The position numbers and the translations under genes are program-made. The notes below the pieces were generated by a model. That model saw nothing but the letters and a program-made list of their open reading frames with translations. It had not been told where the DNA came from and ran no database searches. Positions 51,514 through 60,448 of a stretch of 64,000 nt of DNA are shown here, piece by piece; position 1 is the stretch's first letter; each line of letters begins with the position of its first letter. Where the stretch lies: assembly GCA_028277645.1 (NCBI GenBank), contig JANQFV010000003.1, forward strand, positions 124,001 to 188,000, in the 5' to 3' direction. This stretch comes from Phycisphaerae bacterium (GTDB lineage: Bacteria > Planctomycetota > Phycisphaerae > UBA1845 > Fen-1342).

Positions 51514-53378
51514 GCAGCACCCGCCTCCTGATGCTGATCCCACTGCTGCTGGCATGGCCGGCGTTTACGTTCGCGCAGTCGTTGGATGTCGAGCCGGTCC
51601 GCACTTTGCCCGTACAACACAACGGTCGCATTCCGCCGCTGGACACGCTCGCCCGCGATATGGTCGAGACCGTCACGGGCACGATGCACTACCAGGGGCA
51701 GGACCCCGTGCGCGTGTTGCTCGGCTGGACATTCGATCCGGACAAGTGGATGCGCGAACCGCTGATCGTCATCGGCAACTCCAGTTTGCGCGCCGCGCTC
51801 CAACTTCCGGCGGACCAGACGGCCTACTCGTACCTCGACCTTGTCCAGCACGACCACCTGATGGACCTCATTGACGAACTCGCGCGCCGACTGGGCCGCA
51901 AGCAGAACGATCTCGAAGCCAAGGTCAGCGGTATTTCGGAGCGCCTCTCCGTGCTCCAGCAAGCGTTCAACGATCAGATCATCCCGCTCGTGCCCGATCC
52001 GAAGAGCGTCATTAGCCCCTGGCGAACGATCAGCGAGGTTCGGCCGGGAGAATCCGACACACTGGATCGCGTACGCGCTGCGTGGCAGCTCGCGCGCGAG
52101 GCGTATCGCTCAGATAATGCGTCGGAGTTCTCGACCGCTGCGGGCGAATTGCGCACCGCGCTGAGCGCCCTACCGTCGCCGTATCGGCCGTCGGCGCAGT
52201 TGGTGGCCACGGAGCTGCGCTACAACCAGTGGCAGCCCTATCGCATCGGCTGGCAGGGACTGCTGACTGGTACGATTCTCGCTGTGCTGGCCGCGCTGCT
52301 CGCGGCCGTTCAATCAGGCGTGCTGTTCTCGACCCGCCGGGCGCTCGATGTGCTGGCGGTACTGGCGATTCTAGCCGGCTGTGGCGCACTGACGTACGGC
52401 CTCGGACTGCGGTGGCACATTGCCGGCCGCTTGCCCGCCGCGAATATGTACGAGTCGCTGCTGTTCCTGAGTTGGGGCGCGGCGGCGTTCGCGATCGTTG
52501 CGGCAGTCGTGCTCGCGCTCACGCAGCGGGGACGCGTGATCACCGTGACGGCGTCGGCGATGGGGACGCTCGCGCTGATGCTGGCTGACCTGTTGCCGAT
52601 CGACCACTACATCCGCCCGATCGCGCCGGTGCTGCTCGACACCGTCTGGATGTCGATCCACGTCCCGGTGATCATGGTGTCGTACGCCGTGCTGGCGGTC
52701 GCGGTCGCGATCGCCCACGGGCAGCTCGTGATGATGGCGTTTACTCCGTTCGCGAAGCGGGCCATCGAAACACTCGATCGGCTGCACTACTGGTACGCAT
52801 TCGTCGGTGCATACCTGCTGCTGGCGGGCATCATCACCGGCAGCATGTGGGGCGCGGCGTCGTGGGGACGTTACTGGGGCTGGGACCCGAAGGAAGTGTG
52901 GTCGCTGGTCGCGTTCCTCGCGTACATGGTCATCTTGCACGTGAAAGTAGATCACGAGCGCGTGCCCGGCTGGACGCGTATCGTCGCGCTCGCGCTGGGC
53001 GTCGGCCTGTTCGCGATTCTCGCGCTGCACCTGCAACCGTTGACACCGGTGCGTAGTGGAGCACTCGGGCTGGCGGCAGTGGCCGCGGTCATCTTCGTCA
53101 CGGGCAAAGGCGCATTCGCGACCGCGCTGAAGAGCATCCTCGCGTTCTGGCTGATTATCATGACGTACGTCGGCGTGAACTACGTGCTGGGCATCGGACT
53201 GCACAGCTACGCCTTCGGCAAGGGCGCGGTCGTGCGGTATCTCTTCCTGACCGGCTCCATCGACCTGGCGCTGATTATGCTGTGTACAGTCATCTATCTG
53301 ATCGGGGCGGCGGTGCGCAAGGGCTCGGCGGGAGGCGAGGCGGGCCAGCCGGTACCATCCGGCCATGTCGCGAGCTGA
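51510..53378 (+). CDS. ccsA: CcsA/ResC-family cytochrome c biogenesis protein
   Basis: GLRWHIAGRLPAANMYESLLFLSW, PVLLDTVWMSIHVPVIMVSYA, ITGSMWGAASWGRYWGWDPKEVWSLVAFLAYMVILH (WWD motif), GVNYVLGIGLHSYAFG; 4-nt overlap with resB. Confidence 0.96.
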   Translation: MSSTRLLMLIPLLLAWPAFTFAQSLDVEPVRTLPVQHNGRIPPLDTLARDMVETVTGTMHYQGQDPVRVLLGWTFDPDKWMREPLIVIGNSSLRAALQLPADQTAYSYLDLVQHDHLMDLIDELARRLGRKQNDLEAKVSGISERLSVLQQAFNDQIIPLVPDPKSVISPWRTISEVRPGESDTLDRVRAAWQLAREAYRSDNASEFSTAAGELRTALSALPSPYRPSAQLVATELRYNQWQPYRIGWQGLLTGTILAVLAALLAAVQSGVLFSTRRALDVLAVLAILAGCGALTYGLGLRWHIAGRLPAANMYESLLFLSWGAAAFAIVAAVVLALTQRGRVITVTASAMGTLALMLADLLPIDHYIRPIAPVLLDTVWMSIHVPVIMVSYAVLAVAVAIAHGQLVMMAFTPFAKRAIETLDRLHYWYAFVGAYLLLAGIITGSMWGAASWGRYWGWDPKEVWSLVAFLAYMVILHVKVDHERVPGWTRIVALALGVGLFAILALHLQPLTPVRSGALGLAAVAAVIFVTGKGAFATALKSILAFWLIIMTYVGVNYVLGIGLHSYAFGKGAVVRYLFLTGSIDLALIMLCTVIYLIGAAVRKGSAGGEAGQPVPSGHVAS

Positions 53379-54669
53379 CCCCGAACGCAACTGTGACGTC
53401 CTCATCATTGGCGCCGGCGCTGCCGGGTTGGCAACCGCGATCTTCACGGCGCAGCGCTGCCCAAACCAGCGCGTGATCGCCCTCGACGGCGCACGCACAC
53501 TGGGGGCCAAGATCCTCGTCGCCGGCGGTGGCCGCTGCAACGTGACCAATGCCCGCGTCACGCCCGCCGATTACAACGGCGGTAGCCGCAACGCCATCAA
53601 GCGTGTCCTGGCCGCATACCCGGTAGCAGAGACGATCGCTTTTTTTGAGAAGCTCGACGTGCGCCTGCACGAAGAAGAGCATGGCAAGCTGTTCCCCAAC
53701 TCGAATAAGGCGCGCACCGTGCTCGACGCGTTACTCGCTGCCGCACAGCGTGCCCGCGCGATCGTCAAGACCGACCACCGCGTGTCAGACATTGAACGCG
53801 CCGGCGACGAATTTCGTGTCGCAACCAATCACGGTGATTTCACGGCGCGGCACGTTGTGCTCGCCACCGGCGGACTTTCATTGCCGAAGACGGGCAGCAA
53901 CGGTGCGGGCTACACTTTCGCACGGGCGCTCGGCCACTCGATCGTCCCGACGATGCCCGCGCTGGAGCCGCTGGCGCTGACCGGCGACTTCCACGCACCG
54001 CTCTCGGGCATTGCACAGGACGTCGAAATCACCGTGTCGGTGCGAGACGAGAAGCCAGTGAGGCTGACCGGCGCGCTGCTGTGGACGCATTTTGGCGTGA
54101 GCGGGCCGGTCGTGCTGAACGCTTCGCGCCATTGGCGCCGTGCTCAACTGGAACAACGGCCGGTGACGGTCACGCTCAACATGCTGCCGGGCGAAGACTT
54201 CGCGTCCGTCGAGCGCTGGCTGCTCGAGACGACGCAAAGCATGCCGCGCAAGTCGCTCCGCAGATTGCTCGGCGAACGCCTGCCGGCCCGCGTCGCCGAC
54301 GCGTTGCCCGCACACCTGCAGATCGACCCGCAGACCGAACTGGCGCATTTCGCGCGCGACGCGCGGCGACGATTGGCCCATGCGCTGGTCGCGTTGCCCC
54401 TGCCAGTCAGCAGCGGGCGCGGCTACAAATACGCCGAAGTCACCGCCGGCGGCGTGTCGCTGCGTGAAATCAACTCGGCGACGATGGAGTCGCGCTGCTG
54501 CCCCGGGCTGTACCTGGTGGGTGAAATACTGAACGTTGACGGACGCATTGGCGGGTACAACTTTCAGTGGGCATGGGCGTCAGCACACGTTGCCTCAGAC
54601 GCCTTAGCACAGCGCCTCGGCGCGCGCTCTTACCCCCCTCCCTCTCAGGGAGGGGCTGGGGGAGGGTAA
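53365..54669 (+). CDS. HI0933-family NAD(P)/FAD-dependent oxidoreductase
   Basis: CDVLIIGAGAAGLATAIFTAQRCP, LVAGGGRCNVTNARV, YKYAEVTAGGVSLREINSATMESRCCPGLYLVGEILNVDGRIGGYNFQWAWASAHVA. Confidence 0.95.
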   Translation: MSRADPERNCDVLIIGAGAAGLATAIFTAQRCPNQRVIALDGARTLGAKILVAGGGRCNVTNARVTPADYNGGSRNAIKRVLAAYPVAETIAFFEKLDVRLHEEEHGKLFPNSNKARTVLDALLAAAQRARAIVKTDHRVSDIERAGDEFRVATNHGDFTARHVVLATGGLSLPKTGSNGAGYTFARALGHSIVPTMPALEPLALTGDFHAPLSGIAQDVEITVSVRDEKPVRLTGALLWTHFGVSGPVVLNASRHWRRAQLEQRPVTVTLNMLPGEDFASVERWLLETTQSMPRKSLRRLLGERLPARVADALPAHLQIDPQTELAHFARDARRRLAHALVALPLPVSSGRGYKYAEVTAGGVSLREINSATMESRCCPGLYLVGEILNVDGRIGGYNFQWAWASAHVASDALAQRLGARSYPPPSQGGAGGG

Positions 54670-54714
54670 CGGCGGCGCAGTCGCATGGCCCCCCTCTCCC
54701 CCAAGGGGGAGAGG
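54635..54714 (+). repeat. Composite palindromic repeat: CCCCTCCCTCTCAGGGAGGGGCTGGGGGAGGGT core plus CCTCTCCCCC-AA-GGGGGAGAGG hairpin (54693-54714)
   Basis: Core matches mnmA and tRNA-Arg copies; lies between convergent genes and encodes the flavoprotein's last codons and stop. Confidence 0.9.
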
Positions 54715-54728
54715 AGTCTGGCACGAAC

Positions 54729-56438
54729 TCACGGCGTCCCATACGTGAAGTTCACGTGATCGACCCCGTGGCAAGTCAGCGTACACGATCCGCTGAGCCG
54801 CCCCGTGTCGACGAAGAAGCGTCGCCCGCCGACAATCGAGACGTCGAAATTGATCAGGTGATCGTGCTGACTCGGGCTGCCCGTTACGCCATGTGCGGAG
54901 TGGCACGCGCTGCAAGGCGACTGACCGCGCACGACGTGCGTGCGATGCCATTCAAAGCTCTCGTTGTTCAGAATCGAGTTGCGATCGTGGCAGCGGTAGC
55001 ACAACGCGTACGCCTGGGGCGACTCGGCCGTGAAATCGCGCGTCTCATAGCGTGCGACGAGCAGTGGGTTGAATCGCGACGTGTGCGGCCCGTTGGCCTG
55101 TGTGCCACCCTCTTCGACCGAATCCGGATTGTTGTGGCAATCCTGGCAACTGATCAGTTGGCGACTGCGATACTCCGGCAGCAGACTCGGCAACTCGCTC
55201 AGGTCGCCGGTCGGCGGCGTGGTCACCGGATGGGCCGAGGCCGCCGTCGGCAGGAACTGGCGGCGGACGTTACCGCCATCGTCGCGCTGACGAATGATGC
55301 GGTCGCGGACAATCACCGGTCGATCCGCGTGACAGCGGAAGCACACCTCGTAGTAGAGTCGGGCCGACTCGACCGGAAAGCCGGTCAGTGAGACGCCCGG
55401 CACCTCGAACATCGCCGGCGGAACCAGCGGCCCCGTCGCATTGAGACCCAGCGCATCTGTCAACGGCGTATCCGCCGCGGCGTGCGGATTGTGGCAGTCG
55501 GCACATTCGACGTGCGACACCGGCCGCAGCCGATTCTCTTCCGCCGTCCGATACGGACCGAACCGCTGGATGCGGTGTCCAGAGCGCTGTCCGACCGCCG
55601 ACAACATGTCGCTCGCACCGAGGCCATCGTGGCAATCCAGGCACAGTTGCGAAGGCCGGTCATACAGCAACCATTCGCGATACGGAGCGGCGTGCGATTT
55701 GTGGCAGGCCCGGCAGGCATTGTCCGCCATCGAACGGTACGGCAGCGACTCGCCGTCGGTTGCCGTCAGCGGAACGCTGCGCGGACTGTTGCGGTGCGCG
55801 CTCAGTTCCCAGCCGGCCATGTCGTGGCAGGTCGTACACAGCGCGCCCTCGCGATCGGTGACCCGCAGAAAGTTGCCGAGCTCGTTGTTGTGCGGATCGT
55901 GGCAGGCGGTGCATTCGAGCTCACCCCGTTCGCCCAGCGACACGCGATGATCAACGAGCTGCGGCGGACGAAGCTGCCGGTCACGGTTCGATAGCGCCCG
56001 GTCGTACCGGAAACCGATCGGATGGTCATCGGACAAGTCGTTCGTCAGGTCGCTCGGCCCGGTCGGCATGAAGACGTGCGTCATCGGAATCGGATCGGTC
56101 AACGGTCGGTCGAGCGTCAGTCCCAGCGCGATGCTGCCATCGTGACAGCTCAGGCACAGCTTGCTCGACGGACCGGGCTGATCGACACGCGCGTCGAGCG
56201 TGCGACTGCGATAGATGCGGTAGTAAGTCGTGGGGTTGTGCCGGTTCCACAACGGTGCTGCCGGGCTGGCGTTGTGCGGCGCGTGGCAGAAGACGCACAC
56301 GCGATCCTCGGCGACGGCGCGCACCGGACCGGGACCAAAGTCCGACAAGTCGTGCTTTGAGTTCACTACCGTCTCGTCGGCCTGCGCCGTCGCACACGCC
56401 AGCCCTGAAAGCACGACTATCCATGCGAGGCGGTTCAT
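54729..56438 (-). CDS. Multiheme c-type cytochrome, 11 CXXCH + 1 CXXXCH
   Basis: CVFCHAPH, CLSCH, CTACH, CTTCH, CRACH, CLDCH, CADCH, CFRCH, CQDCH, CYRCH, CSACH, CTLTCH; signal peptide LSGLACATAQA. Confidence 0.95.
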   Translation of the reverse strand: MNRLAWIVVLSGLACATAQADETVVNSKHDLSDFGPGPVRAVAEDRVCVFCHAPHNASPAAPLWNRHNPTTYYRIYRSRTLDARVDQPGPSSKLCLSCHDGSIALGLTLDRPLTDPIPMTHVFMPTGPSDLTNDLSDDHPIGFRYDRALSNRDRQLRPPQLVDHRVSLGERGELECTACHDPHNNELGNFLRVTDREGALCTTCHDMAGWELSAHRNSPRSVPLTATDGESLPYRSMADNACRACHKSHAAPYREWLLYDRPSQLCLDCHDGLGASDMLSAVGQRSGHRIQRFGPYRTAEENRLRPVSHVECADCHNPHAAADTPLTDALGLNATGPLVPPAMFEVPGVSLTGFPVESARLYYEVCFRCHADRPVIVRDRIIRQRDDGGNVRRQFLPTAASAHPVTTPPTGDLSELPSLLPEYRSRQLISCQDCHNNPDSVEEGGTQANGPHTSRFNPLLVARYETRDFTAESPQAYALCYRCHDRNSILNNESFEWHRTHVVRGQSPCSACHSAHGVTGSPSQHDHLINFDVSIVGGRRFFVDTGRLSGSCTLTCHGVDHVNFTYGTP

Positions 56439-57463
56439 GGCTCATTCTCCGCCAGATACTGAAAGACCTGCACGCGGCGATTGTAACTGTCCGCTACCCA
56501 GATGCGATCCTGATCATCGATCGTGATTCCGCCGGGCAATGCGAACTGGCCGGGGCCGTCGCCTTCTTCGCCAAAAGCCATCAACAAGCGCCCCAAGCGA
56601 TCGAAAATCTGGATATTCTCGAATTGGTTGTCGAGCACGTAAATATGCCCGGCGGAGTCGACCGCGATATCGCGGGGACGCGCGAAGTCCCCCGCCGCAT
56701 CGCCCTTTTGACCGAACGTCAGCGTAGCCTCGCCGTCGGCGTCGAAAACCTGCACGCGGAAGTTCATCGCGTCGGCAACGGCCAACCCCAGCGCCGGATG
56801 CCACGCCGCCGCGGCTGGGTAATTCAAGTCGCCGACTTCGCCACCGCGACCGCCGATGGTGCGTACGACCCGCAACTCGTCATCGAGCAATACGCACGTG
56901 TGCGTCGGTACGTCGACAACCCAGCACCCGTTGGCGAACGCGTCCCAACAAAGCGCGATCGGACCGAACAGCTCGTCGTGACGGCGCGTGAGTCGCCAGA
57001 TTCCATCAGAATCGAACAAATCGATGCACGCGCGCCGGCGATCGGCGACGAGTAACTCGCCACTTGGTTTGACCAACACATCCAGCGGTGCGTGCAGCGG
57101 ATCTTCCGCGTCGCCGCGCAGCACGCGATAGTCGCGCGTCGCCAGATCCAGCAGGTGAACCACGCCGAGGCCGGCATCAGCCACAAAAACACGCTCACCC
57201 GCCACTGCGACAGCCGCCGGCCGCATGAACTCCATCTGCGGCTCAGGCCCCGTGATCAGTCCGCGAATCGCATCCCAGCCCTCCGGCTTACGCCCCAGGC
57301 TCGCTTCGCCGCGCAGCTCGCCGATGTACCGAATCCGCGGCGTGTCCGGCGGCAGCGGCCAGACGACTTCCGGGGAGACGGCGAGAAAGATCGACCCGGG
57401 CGCGGTCGCACAACCCATCAGCCCACCGACCCCGGCCAGCAGCAGCACGCTCCCCAGCCGCAT
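56435..57463 (-). CDS. NHL-repeat beta-propeller lipoprotein
   Basis: Lipobox GLMGC; repeated blades such as FARPRDIAVDSAGHIYVLDNQFENIQIFDRLGRLLMAFGEEGDGPGQFALPGGITIDDQDRIWVADSYNRRVQVF; 4-nt overlap with the downstream cytochrome gene. Confidence 0.93.
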   Translation of the reverse strand: MRLGSVLLLAGVGGLMGCATAPGSIFLAVSPEVVWPLPPDTPRIRYIGELRGEASLGRKPEGWDAIRGLITGPEPQMEFMRPAAVAVAGERVFVADAGLGVVHLLDLATRDYRVLRGDAEDPLHAPLDVLVKPSGELLVADRRRACIDLFDSDGIWRLTRRHDELFGPIALCWDAFANGCWVVDVPTHTCVLLDDELRVVRTIGGRGGEVGDLNYPAAAAWHPALGLAVADAMNFRVQVFDADGEATLTFGQKGDAAGDFARPRDIAVDSAGHIYVLDNQFENIQIFDRLGRLLMAFGEEGDGPGQFALPGGITIDDQDRIWVADSYNRRVQVFQYLAENEP

Positions 57464-59544
57464 CAGCGCTTCCTCTGGGCGATGACGGGAATGTCACGCC
57501 GCAGCTTCAGCCAGACGGACATCGCGCTGTCGCGCGAGCCGGGCAGATCGAGCGTGTCGTATTCGGCCTCGAGCCGCAGCGCAAAATAGCCGATCCGCCA
57601 GTCCAATCCGGCGTTCACATCGACGCCGTGCGTGCGCCCGTACAGCGAATCGCTCTCATAACGGTACATCGCGCTGGCATTGGCCTCGAAATCGCGGGCG
57701 AACACGTGTCGATAGGCCAGCCCGATATCCAGCAGTGACGTGTTGCGCGATTCGAACCCGTTCGAACCGTCGAACCAGAACCGAGAAAAGTTTGCCTGGC
57801 CGTCGAGTTGATTGCGCACGTCCTGCCACAACACCACGTCGCCGTTCGCATGCACGGCCTGGTACGGATCGATTGAATCATCGTTGAACTCATACTCGAT
57901 GCCGGCCGACCACTTCCGCTGCCGATACGTCGCGCCGACGCGATGGCGATTCGCGTTGCGGGCCCGCAACGACGCAAACCGCGCATGACTCAGATTCTCA
58001 TCCTGGATCGACCCGGCGTAGTACGGGGTCAGCCCCCACGAAAATGCCTGCTGCACGCGGAAGTCGAAGCGGTCGCGTGTCAGGTCGTAGTCGCGCGCGA
58101 CGCGGTACGCATACGTGACCAGCACCGTCTCCCCATTGGCAATGGCGCCGGTCTGGAGCCGCCGAATCCCCGCGTAACGCCCGAACGGAAGTACCACGTA
58201 ATCACGGCCAACCAGATAAGTCCGCGATCGGTTTACGTCGGTGACAATCACACTGGCGTAGATTACGTTCTCGTGCGCCAGGTACGCCGCCAGCGGATCG
58301 CGCAGCGTCACAGACTCTGCCAGCACCGTGCCCGTCGTGGCACCGTCCCGCGCGCTGACGTCGGCGTGGTTGTACGACGCGTTCGCCGAGAATCGTCCCC
58401 AGTCGTTCTTACGGCTGAAGCTGACGTTGGCCAGGCCGCCCCACTCGTCCAGATCGGCCCCCTGCTCCACCTGCTGCCGTAAACCGTAAAGCTGGAACGA
58501 CGCAGTGAGCGCCTCGTCCCATTGCAGCGTCGCGCCGACCTCACCCCGTAGCGTCTCAGTCTGGTAATCGAAGTAGCCGTCACGCAGAAACTGGACCGCG
58601 TAGTTTGTTGTCAGCCAATCCGTGTGTTGCAAACGCAGCCGCGAAGACAGCTCAAACTCGTCGCGGGCCAGATCGCCCGACTCCTCCTGGAATCGCAGCA
58701 GCGATTCCCAGCGGCTGCGATGCTTGGGTCCGAAACGCAGCACGTGATTCAACGTGACGTAGTGCCGTGTCGTATCGAAGCGCGTCCCGCTGCCGGAGTA
58801 CTCCTCCCGCCGATCGTCGTACTCGTAATCAAGCCGCAGCGAATGGTGCGGATCGATCTGCCACGTCGCTTCGTAACGGAACGTGTCGCGGCCGCGCTGC
58901 TCGTCGTCTTCCAGGTCGAACGTGCGACTGGTCAACTCGTCCCAGGTGTGCTCGAATGACCAGCGCATCGGCAGCGTCGCGTCATGCAGCAGCACGTCGA
59001 CGCCGTAGCGCTCGCGCGTACGATCGAGACTCGGTTGAAAAGCCCGCGGCACTCGGCTGTCCAGGCGCTGCGCGTAGGTGTTCACCGAAAGACTGCCCTG
59101 CGGGAAGAAGGTCAGGTTGATGTCGTACTCGAACAGGCTGCCGCTGGGATCGGCGTCAAGATCGCGCCTCGGCTTCGTCTCTGCGAACCACTCCTGTGAC
59201 CACCCGCCGCGAAGTGACAGGTCATACAACAGGAAGCGCTCGCCGTAGATGGAGCCGCGCGATTCGAGCCCCAGCGTTTCCTCCAGCCGGTTCGTACGAT
59301 CGACCTGCCGCCAAGTGCTGCGATAGCGTTCATTGGTTTCGAAAGTCGTGCGACGTTCATCGTAGGCCCCCTCGAACATCAATTGCAGTTCGAGAAACTC
59401 CACATCCAGCGCGGCGGAGTGCGATGCAGGTGCCTGACTGGCCGGCTCCGCCGGTTGCGTCGTTGGCTCCTCGGCGCGAACGCTTACCCCACCAGCGGAC
59501 AACGCCGCGAGTGTAGCGCCCAGCAGGAAGTGCGACTTCGACAT
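57463..59544 (-). CDS. Predicted outer-membrane beta-barrel protein
   Basis: Signal peptide; TQP-rich linker; many alternating amphipathic beta segments with aromatic residues (e.g. HSLRLDYEYDDRREEY, HRSRWESLLRFQEESGD, FEANASAMYRYESDSLYGRTHGVDVNAGLDWRIGYFALRLEAEYDTL). Confidence 0.82.
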   Translation of the reverse strand: MSKSHFLLGATLAALSAGGVSVRAEEPTTQPAEPASQAPASHSAALDVEFLELQLMFEGAYDERRTTFETNERYRSTWRQVDRTNRLEETLGLESRGSIYGERFLLYDLSLRGGWSQEWFAETKPRRDLDADPSGSLFEYDINLTFFPQGSLSVNTYAQRLDSRVPRAFQPSLDRTRERYGVDVLLHDATLPMRWSFEHTWDELTSRTFDLEDDEQRGRDTFRYEATWQIDPHHSLRLDYEYDDRREEYSGSGTRFDTTRHYVTLNHVLRFGPKHRSRWESLLRFQEESGDLARDEFELSSRLRLQHTDWLTTNYAVQFLRDGYFDYQTETLRGEVGATLQWDEALTASFQLYGLRQQVEQGADLDEWGGLANVSFSRKNDWGRFSANASYNHADVSARDGATTGTVLAESVTLRDPLAAYLAHENVIYASVIVTDVNRSRTYLVGRDYVVLPFGRYAGIRRLQTGAIANGETVLVTYAYRVARDYDLTRDRFDFRVQQAFSWGLTPYYAGSIQDENLSHARFASLRARNANRHRVGATYRQRKWSAGIEYEFNDDSIDPYQAVHANGDVVLWQDVRNQLDGQANFSRFWFDGSNGFESRNTSLLDIGLAYRHVFARDFEANASAMYRYESDSLYGRTHGVDVNAGLDWRIGYFALRLEAEYDTLDLPGSRDSAMSVWLKLRRDIPVIAQRKR

Positions 59545-59731
59545 GCTCGATTCGCCTCGGTCCGGCCAACAGTCGGCGGGGAACGACGGATTGCAGGCAG
59601 GCTACCGACCACGATTGCGTGTGTCCAGCGCAGAACGGACCTTCCGATGCTTTAGTAGATATTGTTCCCGAACCACGCTGCCGGTATAGTCGCAGGCTGT
59701 GCCGCCACCTCATCCGAACAGGAGCCCGGCC

Positions 59732-60448
59732 ATGCCTCGCATGACACGTCAACGACGCGCGAAATCAACGTTGCTGGCGCTGATTGTGGCGACAGCGACG
59801 TCCGGCGTACTGATCGGCCGCGCCGCAGCCACGCAGAACGACTCGACAGATACAGAGGCAGAGCAGACGTCGACCTCACAGCCGACCACAGCCCCCGCCA
59901 ACGGCGTCAAATCCGATCCGCTCGACGCCCACTCCCAACTGGTCAGCGGCCTGATCGGAAGCAAGCACGATTTTCGTAACCTCAACGCGGATGTCCGCGA
60001 ACTCTGCCTGCCCTGCCATACGCCGCACGTCGTGGGCGCACCAACGCCGCGGCTGGACAAGCGTGTGCCCACGACGCAGCCGCTGCGCCCATATCAGGGC
60101 ATCGAAACGGAACTGACGGGTTGGTCCCTGCTGTGCCTCGGGTGTCACGACGGCGTCACGGCGCAGGACGTTTACACATCAGCGCACGCTATCTCGGTCA
60201 GCGATCAGCTCGCAAACTCGCGTCTGGGCGTGACCGGCCTGCGCAGCCACCCACTGGGCATTCACTATCCGACCAACGCGCCGGACTATCACCCGGCCGG
60301 CGCCGTCGAGGCGGCGGGCCTGCCCTTGCCCGATGGACGCATTCAATGCACGACCTGCCACAACGCTCATAACAGCGGCAATCACGCCGGAATGCTCCAG
60401 ATCTCCAACGAACGCAGTCGGATGTGTCTCGTATGCCATCGCCTGTAG
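59732..60448 (+). CDS. Tetraheme c-type cytochrome (doubled CXXCH style)
   Basis: CLPCHTPH, CLGCHDGV, CTTCHNAH, CLVCHRL; signal peptide. Confidence 0.93.
   Translation: MPRMTRQRRAKSTLLALIVATATSGVLIGRAAATQNDSTDTEAEQTSTSQPTTAPANGVKSDPLDAHSQLVSGLIGSKHDFRNLNADVRELCLPCHTPHVVGAPTPRLDKRVPTTQPLRPYQGIETELTGWSLLCLGCHDGVTAQDVYTSAHAISVSDQLANSRLGVTGLRSHPLGIHYPTNAPDYHPAGAVEAAGLPLPDGRIQCTTCHNAHNSGNHAGMLQISNERSRMCLVCHRL

Noticed and set aside
52371-53561. 396-aa minus-strand ORF
   Set aside because: Antisense to ccsA; His/Arg/Asp-rich frame complementary to TM-helix codons.
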